Below are positions 27,419 through 37,173 of a stretch of 64,000 nt of DNA, in pieces. Location of the stretch: contig NZ_NGNS01000005.1 of NCBI RefSeq assembly GCF_002165625.1, forward strand, positions 62,001-126,000, in the 5' to 3' direction. The notes beneath the pieces are model-generated. The model saw only the letters and a program-made list of their open reading frames with translations, did not search any database and was not told the DNA's origin. A program made the position numbers and the translations under genes. This DNA is from Neiella marina (GTDB lineage: Bacteria; Pseudomonadota; Gammaproteobacteria; Enterobacterales; Neiellaceae). Positions within the stretch are counted from its first letter, which is position 1; each line of letters starts with the position of its first letter.

Positions 27419-28468
27419 ATGCAGTTAACGCCGTTACAACAAGACGCCATTTGTCGGACAACTCAGTGCCAGCGAATCGAACAATCCGAGATCATCCAAT
27501 CATTGTGGGCGGGGCAAGGGGCGTTAGCGCGATTGACTCTGCGGTGCGACGATGGCGTTAAGCAAAGCAGCCAAACGCTGGTGGTTAAACAGATCCGTTT
27601 CCAGTCGTCAGGCGAACATCCGAGGGGCTGGAATACTCAGCGTTCTCAGCAGCGCAAACGTCAATCCTATGAGGTAGAGCTGCATTGGTATCGGCATTTT
27701 GAAACACTGACGCAGCAGGCCGCGCGAATACCAAAAATGCTCTACTCGGAGTTAACAGAAACGGGTGCTTTGTTGGTGATGGAAGATCTCGCGGTCGACT
27801 TCCCGATACGCTTCACCGGTGGCAAAAACGATCGTCCTAATCAGTGCCAAATCGAAGCTTGTATTCGCTGGTTAGCAGCATTTCATGCCCTGTTTGTTAA
27901 TTGCCCGGTGCACGAAGACATCGGCGATAAAGTCAGCCAATTGTGGCAATGCGGCGGCTATTGGCACCTTGATACCCGCCCTGATGAATGGCAAGCCATG
28001 GCGGATGGCCAGTTAAAACAAGCGGCAGTGGGGCTGGATTTGCAGTTGCGACAAAACCGTTATCAGACTTTGATCCATGGTGATGCCAAGCTGGCTAACT
28101 TTTGTTTTAAGCAGTTGGGAAATGGGGCTGCAGCAGTTGACTTTCAGTATGTTGGTCAAGGGCTAGGGGTGCAAGATTTAATGCTGTTGCTTAGCAGTGT
28201 CATGCCAGATCGCCGGTTGCTGACTGAGGCTGACGATTGGGTCGACTATTACTTCCAGCAGTTGAAAGCTGAGTTAACCACCAGGCGACCCGAAGTGGAT
28301 GGCGATGATGTTATCCGCCAATGGCGATCAATGTACGCTGTCGCTTGGGCTGATTTTCATCGCTTTCTAGCTGGTTGGAGTCCCGGCCATTGGAAAATTG
28401 GCGAATACTGCCGCCAGCAAACTCAACTAGCGTTAACGTCGGTCAATTGGAGCACAAATCAGATATGA
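27419..28468 (+). CDS. Phosphotransferase of the aminoglycoside/ecdysteroid-kinase-like superfamily
   Basis: The 349-residue protein has a kinase-like fold: an N-lobe with the probable ATP-binding lysine in LVVKQIRF (Lys57), the hinge LVMEDLAVD, the catalytic loop LIHGDAKLANF (His220-Gly-Asp222) and the metal aspartate in AAVDFQYVG (Asp241). HGDxxxxN plus DFQ is typical of the choline/ecdysteroid kinase-like groups that phosphorylate small alcohols. The substrate is unknown. Its stop overlaps the start of a phosphatase-like gene, which suggests that both act on one compound. Confidence 0.8.
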   Translation: MQLTPLQQDAICRTTQCQRIEQSEIIQSLWAGQGALARLTLRCDDGVKQSSQTLVVKQIRFQSSGEHPRGWNTQRSQQRKRQSYEVELHWYRHFETLTQQAARIPKMLYSELTETGALLVMEDLAVDFPIRFTGGKNDRPNQCQIEACIRWLAAFHALFVNCPVHEDIGDKVSQLWQCGGYWHLDTRPDEWQAMADGQLKQAAVGLDLQLRQNRYQTLIHGDAKLANFCFKQLGNGAAAVDFQYVGQGLGVQDLMLLLSSVMPDRRLLTEADDWVDYYFQQLKAELTTRRPEVDGDDVIRQWRSMYAVAWADFHRFLAGWSPGHWKIGEYCRQQTQLALTSVNWSTNQI

Positions 28469-29394
28469 CTCCTAAACAGCTTGAGCGACTGATGGCATTA
28501 GCCACAGAGGCGGCTTATCAAGCGGGTCGTTACATTGCTAATACTGATCGTTCAACCATTGAAATCAATATGAAAGCGGACGGTTACAGTGCCGCCTCTC
28601 AAGTCGTGACGCAAGTTGACTTGGCCTGTGAGGCCATGATTCGTCGCGTGCTTGAGCCTTCAATGGTGGCGTTTGATATCGCTTTTCTTGGCGAGGAAAG
28701 TGCCTCAGAGTGGCCTCTTGCTCAACATCCGCGACTAAGCAAGGCATATTTTTGGTGTGTCGATCCGCTTGATGGCACTTTGCCCTTTACTGAAAACTTA
28801 CCTGGATATGCGGTGTCGATTGCGCTGGTTAATCGCGATGGTGAACCGCTAGTTGGGGTGGTGTACGATCCAGTCAATGACCTACTGTATCAAGGCTTGT
28901 TGCCCTTGCCGGCCAGTGGCAACAAACCGTCCTTGCTAAAACAACAGCAACCGTGGCGACTCATTAACGATGACCGCCAGAAGCCATTGGCTTTGTTTGT
29001 CGATCGCAGTTTTGCAGCTCATGCTGAATTTCCTGCCGTTGTTGCAGCCATGACAATGATGGCCAACGACATGGGCTATGCGGGTATTACGTGCCACTAC
29101 CAAGCCGGTTCAGTGATGAGTGCGGTACAAATGCTAGAGCAAGCGCCTGCATGCTACGTAAAATTCCCTAAACCCGAGCCCGGAGGCGGCAGTTTGTGGG
29201 ATGTTGCGGCCACCGCAGCGCTAGCCTGTGCTGGTGGCGCTTGGGTTTCCGATATGGATGGCCAGCCACTGCAACTCAATGCCTCCGATACCTTGCTAAT
29301 GAATCGTCGCGGCGTTTTGTATGCCAGCAATGAAGCGATAGCGCAGCAGGTCATGCTGGTTTATCAGCAACACCGTCAATCAGCGGCCAAATGA
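28465..29394 (+). CDS. Inositol monophosphatase-family phosphatase
   Basis: These Mg-dependent enzymes remove phosphate from inositol phosphates, PAP (CysQ) or related sugars. The 309-residue product shows the metal motif GEES at 76-79, DPLDGTLPF at 100-108 in place of the usual DPIDGT, and the distal WDVAATAAL. It starts at the ATG at 28465 that overlaps the preceding stop as ATGA. Length and the extra segments exceed a standard CysQ, so a different substrate is likely. It overlaps the convergent gene at 29380 by 15 bp. Confidence 0.85.
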   Translation: MTPKQLERLMALATEAAYQAGRYIANTDRSTIEINMKADGYSAASQVVTQVDLACEAMIRRVLEPSMVAFDIAFLGEESASEWPLAQHPRLSKAYFWCVDPLDGTLPFTENLPGYAVSIALVNRDGEPLVGVVYDPVNDLLYQGLLPLPASGNKPSLLKQQQPWRLINDDRQKPLALFVDRSFAAHAEFPAVVAAMTMMANDMGYAGITCHYQAGSVMSAVQMLEQAPACYVKFPKPEPGGGSLWDVAATAALACAGGAWVSDMDGQPLQLNASDTLLMNRRGVLYASNEAIAQQVMLVYQQHRQSAAK

Positions 29395-29670
29395 CTCAAG
29401 GTCAATGTTGTAGTCTGCGATTACTTGCTGCATTTGCAGTTTCTTTTGGCCGGCGGCGACTGCCATTACCTTGGCTGTGACATCCTCGATCTCGCCTTTG
29501 CTAATGCCTGCTTTTTTGGCTTGTCCTAAATAGTAGTTCGTGCAGGGAGAGCAATTCATCGCCATCGCGGCAGCAAGTCCAACAAGCAGTTCTGTTTTGC
29601 TATCTAAATGTTCATTGTTGTGCGTCGAGTGATAGAACTCTTGATAAGGTTTTTGGTGTTTTCCGAGCAT
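29380..29670 (-). CDS. Carboxymuconolactone decarboxylase-family (AhpD-like) protein
   Basis: The 96-residue protein has the CMD/AhpD fold signature: a helical ELLVGLAAAMAMNCSPCTNYYLGQA segment with the redox CxxC at Cys40 and Cys43. Many such proteins are small peroxidase-like thiol enzymes or unknown. The histidine normally found after the CxxC motif is not obvious here (Tyr-Tyr follows). It is the last gene of a short reverse-strand set. Confidence 0.85.
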   Translation of the reverse strand: MLGKHQKPYQEFYHSTHNNEHLDSKTELLVGLAAAMAMNCSPCTNYYLGQAKKAGISKGEIEDVTAKVMAVAAGQKKLQMQQVIADYNIDLESFGR

Positions 29671-29714
29671 AAAATGGATCCATTAATCGCTTCTGTAACT
29701 GTCAGTCTTTCCAT

Positions 29715-30098
29715 TTATATATCTTGGCTAGTTCGTCTTGCTCTGGCCATAGTGGCTAAGAAACCTATGAATACTAGGGCTAATGCGACGCTGAACCAGA
29801 ACATAAATACACGAGGGTTGTCATCCACGACCCAATCACCAAGCCCAAGGATGGCAAACATTGCTGTCGGTGTCGCTAAAACTAGAGCTGCATATATACC
29901 CCGTTTTAAAGAGGTTTTCGCTAGCGCGAAGCTAGAACTAAAGGTATAACTGGCGGCACCTGCCGCCGTGCAGCACAGCCAGAATGTGTCGGCGACAAAC
30001 ATGCTGCCGAGCAACATAGCGTAGAACGCTAGGCCGATGATAAATTGGCCAATGTAGACGAACGTCTCTTTGACTGGGTGAATTTGCATGTTAGCCAT
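29715..30098 (-). CDS. Small integral membrane protein of unknown function
   Basis: The 127-residue protein has four hydrophobic helices (about residues 12-36, 40-58, 67-85 and 97-117) and a basic C-terminus ending MARARRTSQDI. I do not recognise a family. It is encoded between a CMD-family gene and a DUF4386-type membrane protein gene in the same direction. Confidence 0.7.
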   Translation of the reverse strand: MANMQIHPVKETFVYIGQFIIGLAFYAMLLGSMFVADTFWLCCTAAGAASYTFSSSFALAKTSLKRGIYAALVLATPTAMFAILGLGDWVVDDNPRVFMFWFSVALALVFIGFLATMARARRTSQDI

Positions 30099-30201
30099 CC
30101 ATAGCTTTTTTGTTGGTCTCGCATTTATCGAGATCTTGGCAACACGATAACTGCATCAGCTCGGTGTTTCAAATCATGTAGTTGTGGCTGTCAGTTCGTG
30201 T

Positions 30202-30915
30202 CTACTGTGCTGTGGTATTTGCAGCCGCTGTATTAATCCCTTTGGTCATCAGCCAGATGCCTACGCCAAGTTCAAACAAGGCTCCGGGGAACAGCACAAA
30301 CATCACCTCTCGAGGCAGATCGGCAATCAATAGCTTTGCCAGTGGATACAACACCAAGCTGCTATAGGTGATCATGCCCCACACCGCCCAAGCTCTCGGG
30401 ATGTAGCGTGTTTTGAAGAACAGATAAAAGGTAATAATCCCAGCCAAACCCATGGCTATCCAACTGTATTCATAGGCGGGTACTCGCAAGCTGGATATTG
30501 CAACAACTATGGCGTGTAACTGTTCTTGGTCGAAAAACTTCAAAAAATACGCCTTTGTCGACAGGGCTAACATGGTCATGCTAACAACAACAGCAAGTCC
30601 TCCAGTGATGATTTCAATTAGTCGCAGACATAACGCAGTTTGTGCCATTGGTTTGTTAACTGGTTTCAACACAATGTAGAAACACACGGATGCCATCACG
30701 ACGCCAAGGAACATGACTATTTCTGCTGCAATTCCTAATCGAAAATGCATTTCGTTTTGAAAAATTGCGCTCGATTGAGTGCTGGTGAAATCAACGAGTT
30801 TGGTGTTTAAGGCAAAGTTCAGTATTAAGCCTGCGACGGTAAAAACGACGTAAGAAAGACCCGCTAATCTGGCGAAGAAGTGTTGGCTATTTGCGGCAGT
30901 ATTGGTGTTCATCAT
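30202..30915 (-). CDS. DUF4386-family membrane protein
   Basis: The 237-residue protein has six or so hydrophobic helices. The opening FFARLAGLSYVVFTVAGL and the mid segment YEYSWIAMGLAGIITFYLFF fit the DUF4386 family, which has no known function. It is divergent from a membrane-anchored AraC-type regulator gene 246 bp away, a pairing that could reflect regulation. Confidence 0.8.
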   Translation of the reverse strand: MMNTNTAANSQHFFARLAGLSYVVFTVAGLILNFALNTKLVDFTSTQSSAIFQNEMHFRLGIAAEIVMFLGVVMASVCFYIVLKPVNKPMAQTALCLRLIEIITGGLAVVVSMTMLALSTKAYFLKFFDQEQLHAIVVAISSLRVPAYEYSWIAMGLAGIITFYLFFKTRYIPRAWAVWGMITYSSLVLYPLAKLLIADLPREVMFVLFPGALFELGVGIWLMTKGINTAAANTTAQ

Positions 30916-31160
30916 AGTTCTCTAATGCTTTTGCTATTGGTAGGGTTGATGACAAAACTGCCTATTTATGAGTGGGTTGTCGTTCGGATGGGCCTATCAG
31001 TCCGCATTTTTATCAGTTTTTTTCTTTTTTGAGCGCTGTGCTGATTGCATCGGTGATGCTAAGTCCGTCAGTCGCTCTAGTGTTTTTCAATGCTGTGGCT
31101 GATGTTTACGATTAGCGATACAATTCGGTGTTCTCGCCACTTGGTATCTGTGCTCAGTAA

Positions 31161-32294
31161 ATGGTCAATCTGTTTTCGACAGTTTTATATTCCTGCATGA
31201 TCGGCATGACGCTCATCGCCTTGCTTGATGTGTTTAAACGGCCCAAAGAACGGCAGAATATTTTCCTTGGTGGTTTACTCGTTTTATTGCTGATTCATTT
31301 AGCTGGCGAGCTGTTTATTTACACCGGTGCTTATGTTCATGCGCCATCGTTGGCAGGAGCACAATTGCCCTTCAGGGCATTGCTGGGGCCGGCGCTGTAT
31401 TTTTACGCCCACGCGGCAATGTCAAGCGACAAAGCGATCGGTAAAAAGCTCTGGTTGACCGCTCTATCTGGGCCACTATTGGTGGTCGCTGCCATGCTGC
31501 CTTTCATTGTGATGATTAGTCCCGCAGAGAAATTGGCATTGGCCAATCCGGCCACCAGAGATCCTCAGCTCTGGCAGATCGCGATATCAACGTGCCTCTT
31601 CGCTACTTGTATCTTTATCTTTTATACCGCGTTATTCCTCATGATGGCGTTAAAGCTTCATCACTCCCATCGCCAGCAGTTAATGGAACGTTTTTCTGAC
31701 ATTCAGCAGCGCTCGTTAGATTGGCTGCGGCCCATTTTGTATTTGTGGGGCGCAGTATGGTTGATGTTCGCTATTGAGTTCTCGCTCAATGCGTTGGGCT
31801 GGCGTTGGTTTGGCTCCGGTACTTTGTTGCCTGTGCTTGAAGCCATTGCGCTCGCTGTATTCATTCAAAGCGCATTAAACCAAAAATTCATCAAGCGCTC
31901 TGAAAGGGGGCAACCTCGAGCGAAGAAGGCAAGAGAAGCATTGCTGAGTTCGGAGAAGATGCAACAGGTGGCGGCAAAGCTAGAAAGAGCGATGCTGGAG
32001 GATAAGTTATTCTTGCAAGAGAATATTTCATTGAACAAATTGTCCGAAGCGGTGGCTGAAACAGAGAACCATATTTCAGAAACGCTGTCGCAATTTTTGC
32101 ACACCAATTTCTTTCAATTTATCAATTCATTCCGTGTTGAAGCAGCGAAGGAAGCGCTACAAGACAAGGACAAGTTGATCACTAGCGTTGCCTATGAGGT
32201 CGGCTTCAACTCGAAATCGACTTTCAACACCGCGTTTAAGAAGTACACAGGCTACAGCCCATCTGCCTATCGAAATCAACTCCAGCAAAATTAA
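31161..32294 (+). CDS. Membrane-anchored AraC-family transcriptional regulator (1)
   Basis: The 377-residue protein has an N-terminal half with about seven hydrophobic helices (residues 1-230) and a C-terminal AraC-type double HTH domain (about 265-375). The DNA-binding part includes ISLNKLSEAVAETENHISETL and the second-helix signature VAYEVGFNSKSTFNTAFKKYTG. Such proteins sense a signal through the membrane part. It is divergent from the DUF4386 gene and lies upstream of a PhoD-like phosphatase gene. Confidence 0.88.
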   Translation: MVNLFSTVLYSCMIGMTLIALLDVFKRPKERQNIFLGGLLVLLLIHLAGELFIYTGAYVHAPSLAGAQLPFRALLGPALYFYAHAAMSSDKAIGKKLWLTALSGPLLVVAAMLPFIVMISPAEKLALANPATRDPQLWQIAISTCLFATCIFIFYTALFLMMALKLHHSHRQQLMERFSDIQQRSLDWLRPILYLWGAVWLMFAIEFSLNALGWRWFGSGTLLPVLEAIALAVFIQSALNQKFIKRSERGQPRAKKAREALLSSEKMQQVAAKLERAMLEDKLFLQENISLNKLSEAVAETENHISETLSQFLHTNFFQFINSFRVEAAKEALQDKDKLITSVAYEVGFNSKSTFNTAFKKYTGYSPSAYRNQLQQN

Positions 32295-32608
32295 TCTTGG
32301 CATGGTTCGTTGACCAATAGCCTTTGGTCAACAGGCCGTCAGTTGCACCTAAATGCTCTGACAACCGGCAATCATAGTTTTAATTCGCTCACGCAGTGAT
32401 CATCAAAAATGGACCAAAACCATAAATGGCGCTTTGACAGTTGTAATTTAGAGCAACAAAAGTAGTTTTTTAAAGTCGCCAAACACCCTCAAACGGTAGC
32501 TTCACGCTATCGAAAAAATAGAGCGCGTAACCAAACCTTCAGGTCACAACAGTATTAGTGAATGAAGTCGTTGTTGCGTGCTTACCTTAACCATTGAGGA
32601 ATAGCCGA
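32295..32608. other. Gene-free region before the PhoD-like gene
   Basis: These 314 bp hold no gene. A ribosome binding site (GAGGA at 32596-32600) precedes the ATG at 32609 with 8-bp spacing. No operator or clear -35/-10 pair was recognised. Confidence 0.5.
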
Positions 32609-34957
32609 ATGACCGCAAATTTATCTCGTCGAGATGCTCTGAAGCTAGCTGTCGCAGGGGTTGTGGCAACCAGCGTTGGTTGCACTTCAAACTCTGCAAG
32701 CTTATCAGCTAAGTCGGTAGCAAAACCTAGTCAACCTATGCTCGATAAATGGGCTAATACCTACGATAGAACTTGGATTGGTGGTGAGTACTGGGCCAAT
32801 CCAATGGAAGATTGGCATGTTGAAAATGGTGGTGTTGAATGCAAAAGCAATGACGGCAACCGCAGTGTTCATTCGTTAACACATCGGTTGACAGATGCCT
32901 CGCAAGCGTTCGAGGTTAGTGTTGTGGTGCAGCAACTTGCTGTTAACCGCAATGATGGTGGTGCCGGTCTGCGCCTAGGTATCAATAACGAAATTGACGA
33001 GTACAGAAGCAGTTGTTTTGTCCAGCGCGGCCTTGATATAGGCATCATTGAGGGCCAGCTCTTCGTTGCTGGCAAGACCGTTTCCCTCAATCAGAAGGTC
33101 AACAAACAACCGATCAAATTACAGGTTCAGGCAACGCCACAGTATGGCGCGGTGCTGCTTGATGTCAGTGCCAGTCTGGCAACGACAAGTAAGCCACTTG
33201 GCCAATTAAGTCACTTGGTTCCCGCTAATGAAGTGCTCGGAAATGTCGCAATCGTTAGTAATTTTAATTTGCGCTCTAAAGCCGACCAGCGCGGTGGCCT
33301 GTACCGATTTACCGATTGGACGCTGTCAGGTAATGCGTTTGATTTTAATCCTGATCGCAAGTTTGGTCCCGTCCTTTGGACCATGTATACCCTTAGCGAC
33401 TCCAGAACGAGTGATGGCTTCGTCATGAAGATGAGTGTGTTCACCGGGCCAATGGGCTATCAGGACAACCATGATGTTGAACTGCAGGTGAAACGCGATA
33501 ATCAGTGGCAAACGCTGGGACAAGCCAAGTTAGATCCTGATGCATGGGTAGCAGCTTTTCGGATCCCACATTGGCCGGAGAAGTTAGCACAGCAGTTTCG
33601 GGTCCGGTACGTTGAAAAACATCGTGATGGCAGCACCACGCAAGACAGTTATAGCGGCTTGATTAAAGCAAATCCAACAGGGCGACCGTTAAGAATGGCA
33701 GCAATGACTTGTCAGAACGATTACAGCTTCCCTTATGCGCCGGTCGCAGAAAATGTGAAAAAGCTAGAGCCAGATTTGTTGTTGTTTTCGGGCGACCAAA
33801 TATACGAAAGTCACGGTGGTTTTGGCATTATCAGAGAGCCATTTGAACCGGCAATTCATAACTATTTGCGCAAGTTTTATCAATTTGGCTGGGCATTTCG
33901 AGAGGTGATGCGAGATGCGCCAACCTTGTCATTACCTGATGATCACGATGTCATGCAGGGCAACTTGTGGGGTAAAGGCGGCATGGCGAAAGAGCTGCCT
34001 GAACTTGACCCCACCGCATCCTATATGGGGGGATACATCGGCTCCGTACGGTTTGTCAATGCGGTCCATAAAACCTGTATCAGTCATCACCCTGATGCGT
34101 ATGATCCGACGCCGAACTCAACGGGGATCAGTTGTTACTATGGTGACATGGTGTATGGCAATGTTGGCTTTGCGATTTTGGCTGATCGGCAATGGAAGTC
34201 TGGCCCTGAACAGGCGGGAGTTGTTGTCGGGAAAACCGGCACTGATGAAGATCCAAACCTCATTAACCCGAAAATTAATCCGCCAAACCCTCAGTTGCTG
34301 GGGCAGCGTCAGGAGCAATTCCTTGCCCAGTGGGCTCAGGATTGGCGCGGTCATCAATTAAAAGCAGTGATTAGCCAAACCGTATTTGCCGGAATTTCGA
34401 CACATCAACCTTCACCGCAGCGTTATCTAAAGTATGACTTTGACAGCAATGGCTGGCCGGGGCCAGCAAGGGACAAAGCGGTTGCTGTCATGCGAGAAAC
34501 CAAGGCACTCCACATTTGTGGTGATACCCACCTGACATCATTGGCTCAATACGGTGTCAAAGAGCAGCGCGATAGTAATTGGTCGTTTTGTACGCCAGCG
34601 ATATCTGCCGGTTGGCCCCGCTGGTGGTTACCAGACCAAGTGGGGATCCCACACCAAAACAGGCCGCAACATGGCTTGTCGCAAACTGGCGAGTTTATCG
34701 ATGCGTTTGGTAATAAAATGTACGTCTATGCGGTGGGCGTGCCAGAAGTTGGCCAGTCGAAGAATCGCTATGTGAAAGCACATGAAAAGGGCAGTGGCTT
34801 TGGTTTTATCATCTTTGATACCCAGCAGAAAACCTACGATGTTTACGCTTATCGGTATTTAATCGATGTCGCCGATGGTAATCGCAGCAATCTGTTTGAT
34901 GGTTGGCCAGTGACCATTCATCAAGATGAAAACATAGGCCTGAATCGGTTGAGTTAA
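32609..34957 (+). CDS. PhoD-like phosphatase/phosphodiesterase, Tat-exported
   Basis: PhoD-type enzymes cleave phosphoesters outside the cytoplasm using iron and calcium. The 782-residue product starts with a Tat signal (SRRDALKLAV, twin arginines at 7-8) ending in a lipobox-like TSVGC25, so it may be a lipoprotein. An N-terminal beta-rich domain of about 300 residues is followed by the metallophosphatase core: LFSGDQIYESHG, LSLPDDHDVMQGN and HICGDTHLTSLAQYG. I chose the ATG at 32609 rather than an in-frame TTG at 32594, because of its ribosome binding site. Membrane-anchored AraC-type regulators flank it on both sides. Confidence 0.85.
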   Translation: MTANLSRRDALKLAVAGVVATSVGCTSNSASLSAKSVAKPSQPMLDKWANTYDRTWIGGEYWANPMEDWHVENGGVECKSNDGNRSVHSLTHRLTDASQAFEVSVVVQQLAVNRNDGGAGLRLGINNEIDEYRSSCFVQRGLDIGIIEGQLFVAGKTVSLNQKVNKQPIKLQVQATPQYGAVLLDVSASLATTSKPLGQLSHLVPANEVLGNVAIVSNFNLRSKADQRGGLYRFTDWTLSGNAFDFNPDRKFGPVLWTMYTLSDSRTSDGFVMKMSVFTGPMGYQDNHDVELQVKRDNQWQTLGQAKLDPDAWVAAFRIPHWPEKLAQQFRVRYVEKHRDGSTTQDSYSGLIKANPTGRPLRMAAMTCQNDYSFPYAPVAENVKKLEPDLLLFSGDQIYESHGGFGIIREPFEPAIHNYLRKFYQFGWAFREVMRDAPTLSLPDDHDVMQGNLWGKGGMAKELPELDPTASYMGGYIGSVRFVNAVHKTCISHHPDAYDPTPNSTGISCYYGDMVYGNVGFAILADRQWKSGPEQAGVVVGKTGTDEDPNLINPKINPPNPQLLGQRQEQFLAQWAQDWRGHQLKAVISQTVFAGISTHQPSPQRYLKYDFDSNGWPGPARDKAVAVMRETKALHICGDTHLTSLAQYGVKEQRDSNWSFCTPAISAGWPRWWLPDQVGIPHQNRPQHGLSQTGEFIDAFGNKMYVYAVGVPEVGQSKNRYVKAHEKGSGFGFIIFDTQQKTYDVYAYRYLIDVADGNRSNLFDGWPVTIHQDENIGLNRLS

Positions 34958-35005
34958 CGTGGCCATGCGCTAGTGTTCGTTTCATCGCAGGCTAGGTGAG
35001 TGAAC

Positions 35006-36493
35006 CTAGTCGGATTTTGCCTGGGCTTGGTATTGTTTTGGGGTCAAGCCGGTGTGCTTTTTAAACACAGTAGCAAAATAGTTGGGATTGCTGAATCCAA
35101 CGTCATAGGCCGTTTGGGTAACGGTCGATGTCAACAGCAGACTCTGGGACTTTTTGATTCGCACTTCAGCTAAATATTGATTGATGGTTTGCTGAGTTGA
35201 TTTCTTAAATGTTGCCATGAGATACGAGCGGCTAACATTGAGCGATTCAGCGATGGAGCTAATGGATAGTTCCTTGTGATAGTGTGCAAGGATATGCTTC
35301 TTGGTGCTATCAACAAGTGGGTTGGTCAGTTCAGTCGCTTGATGTTCACGATGGTAAGCGGCTAACTGGCAGGCCTGTTCGTTTAGGATGAAGAATAACT
35401 GGTCTGCCGACATGCTGTCGTCGACTTGCTGTCCTTTTTGCTCGAGAGCTGAAAGCAAGGTCGCATCACCGTGGTGTAGAATTGCGCTGTCGTACATGAG
35501 AAACAATATTTCTCGAATACGAGCTTTCAATATATCTAGTTGCTCGTTGGCAAAGTCATTCAACTCTCGCTGCAGTTTTTCACACGTCTGTGGGATCAGC
35601 CCTAAACTCGCCGTTTTGATTTGTTCGAGCAACTCCGCTTGCAGGCGGAAGGGGTAATTTTCATTAATCTGTTCGGGATATAAGTCGACCATCGATAATG
35701 TGTTGCCCGATGATGCAAACTGCGCGCTCGCCAGTCTCGACTCGTGGTTATAGTTTCGCTGCAATTGGTCATTGGTTTTTTGAATATCTGAGAATACTGC
35801 CCAAGCCCAGATCAGAGCCGTCAAGCTAGTACCGACGTAATACACAGCCCATGCTTTAAACACGATCCCTAAACAGATGAAAAAACAAAAGTTAAGGGCA
35901 CCAATGATGTAAATATTCGCCTTACTGGCTTTCTTGTTGTTTGCCAGCAAGTGCAGGCATGGCAACACAAGTATTGCCATGATCAACGCGACGTGGCTGT
36001 AGTAAACGTGTTCTGCTGTAAGCCCGAGTTGCTGCCAGTTATAAACAGGGGCGATGTCAAAGTAGGTCTTGGGGTAGGTCAACTCAAAAGTCAGCAGATG
36101 AAACGTTGCCCAAGCAACTCCCAAGCAATAAGGCAGCAGATGCTTCCAGCGGCCCAGCGATACGCCAGACTGAATGTAAAGCGCTTGAGTCAATGCTGGC
36201 ACGCCAACAGCGAACAGCAAAAAATTGCCACTCAGGTGAAAGATGATTTTACCGTTGTCGAACGGCAGCATACTGACAACGGGAACAGACAAGTAAACGA
36301 TGAGTGTGCCAATAAATGCACTGTAATAGGGGTATGACCTGCCAATGCGCTCTCTGACCAAGGTGAAATAAACCTGCACCATTGTGAAAATCACGGCGGC
36401 GGAGAAAGTCACAACACCGACAGAGAACATGTGCCAGCTTAGTTGCATCGAATTACTCAAAACAGTGTCGGCAGACGCAATCATTGACGCCAT
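35006..36493 (-). CDS. Membrane-anchored AraC-family transcriptional regulator (2)
   Basis: The protein has about seven hydrophobic helices in residues 15-230, a long linker that is probably coiled-coil, and a C-terminal AraC HTH domain. The last part includes LSISSIAESLNVSRSYLMATFKK and AYDVGFSNPNYFATVFKKHTGLTPKQYQ. The start is uncertain: ATG at 36493 gives 495 residues; a TTG at 36508 and an internal ATG at 36448 are alternatives. Its promoter region has been replaced by the duplicated nth fragment that ends about 35 bp upstream. Confidence 0.85.
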   Translation of the reverse strand: MASMIASADTVLSNSMQLSWHMFSVGVVTFSAAVIFTMVQVYFTLVRERIGRSYPYYSAFIGTLIVYLSVPVVSMLPFDNGKIIFHLSGNFLLFAVGVPALTQALYIQSGVSLGRWKHLLPYCLGVAWATFHLLTFELTYPKTYFDIAPVYNWQQLGLTAEHVYYSHVALIMAILVLPCLHLLANNKKASKANIYIIGALNFCFFICLGIVFKAWAVYYVGTSLTALIWAWAVFSDIQKTNDQLQRNYNHESRLASAQFASSGNTLSMVDLYPEQINENYPFRLQAELLEQIKTASLGLIPQTCEKLQRELNDFANEQLDILKARIREILFLMYDSAILHHGDATLLSALEQKGQQVDDSMSADQLFFILNEQACQLAAYHREHQATELTNPLVDSTKKHILAHYHKELSISSIAESLNVSRSYLMATFKKSTQQTINQYLAEVRIKKSQSLLLTSTVTQTAYDVGFSNPNYFATVFKKHTGLTPKQYQAQAKSD

Positions 36494-36528
36494 ACCGAAG
36501 TGAAACAATCAGAAACTCAGAGCAAGAT

Positions 36529-36777
36529 TCAATCGATCTCAACCTTCTCTTTGTACTCGCACAAGTCTTCGATGATGCAGCTTCCACATCTGGGCTTTCT
36601 AGCAATGCAGGTGTAGCGGCCGTGCAGAATAAGCCAGTGATGGACATCGACTTTAAACTCCGCAGGTACCACCTTCAGTAGCTTTTGCTCAACTTGGTCG
36701 ACGTTTTTGCCCATGGCAAATTTGGTACGGTTAGAGACGCGGTAGATATGGGTATCCACTGCAATGGTCGGCCAGCC
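36529..36777 (-). pseudogene. Truncated second copy of nth (3' end only)
   Basis: This fragment corresponds to codons 131 to the stop of the intact nth gene at 37941-38573. Over 223 aligned bases (36555-36777 against 37961-38183) I count 11 differences, about 95% identity. Only one changes an amino acid (Ile for Val before ARKPRCG). It keeps Asp138 and the four Fe-S cysteines but lacks the helix-hairpin-helix and Lys120, so it cannot be an active endonuclease. Its tail, EYKEKVEID, resembles E. coli Nth more than the tail of the intact gene does. Homology stops abruptly at GGCCAGCC. Confidence 0.9.
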
Positions 36778-37173
36778 GCAAGATAATGAAGGTAGATATC
36801 CGTTAACTTCGGAATTGTGTCAATAATTGCCGATCAGTTAACTGCAAGTCAAGGGCAGTAGATGTGCGTAAAGCGGTCCTTCGCCATGATTGCTTTGACG
36901 GAGCACTAAACAGGAGGAGCCCCCTTGATGAGTAGTTCGTTACTCTGAACTCAAATGGCGCTTTCGCCACACGACAACCTATCAATACCTCTTGAACGCT
37001 TTTTAAAAAATTGAACTTTGCTGTTCACACAATAAAATGTGTCAGTTTTTTTTGCATTATGTGTTTCTGTCTTTGTTTTTATCAATTTAAACAGTGCTTT
37101 AGTGATGGTGTGTTTTTTGCTTATCTTCAAGGGAAATTGAAACATATGCTGGCTAAAGGGCACTAAAATTAAT
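36778..37173. other. Gene-free left part of the insert between the nth copies
   Basis: This 396-bp segment between the nth fragment and the PEP-CTERM gene is AT-rich, especially after 37000, and holds no recognisable gene, integrase or repeat end. The promoter of the PEP-CTERM gene must lie here, but no clear boxes were fixed. Confidence 0.5.
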
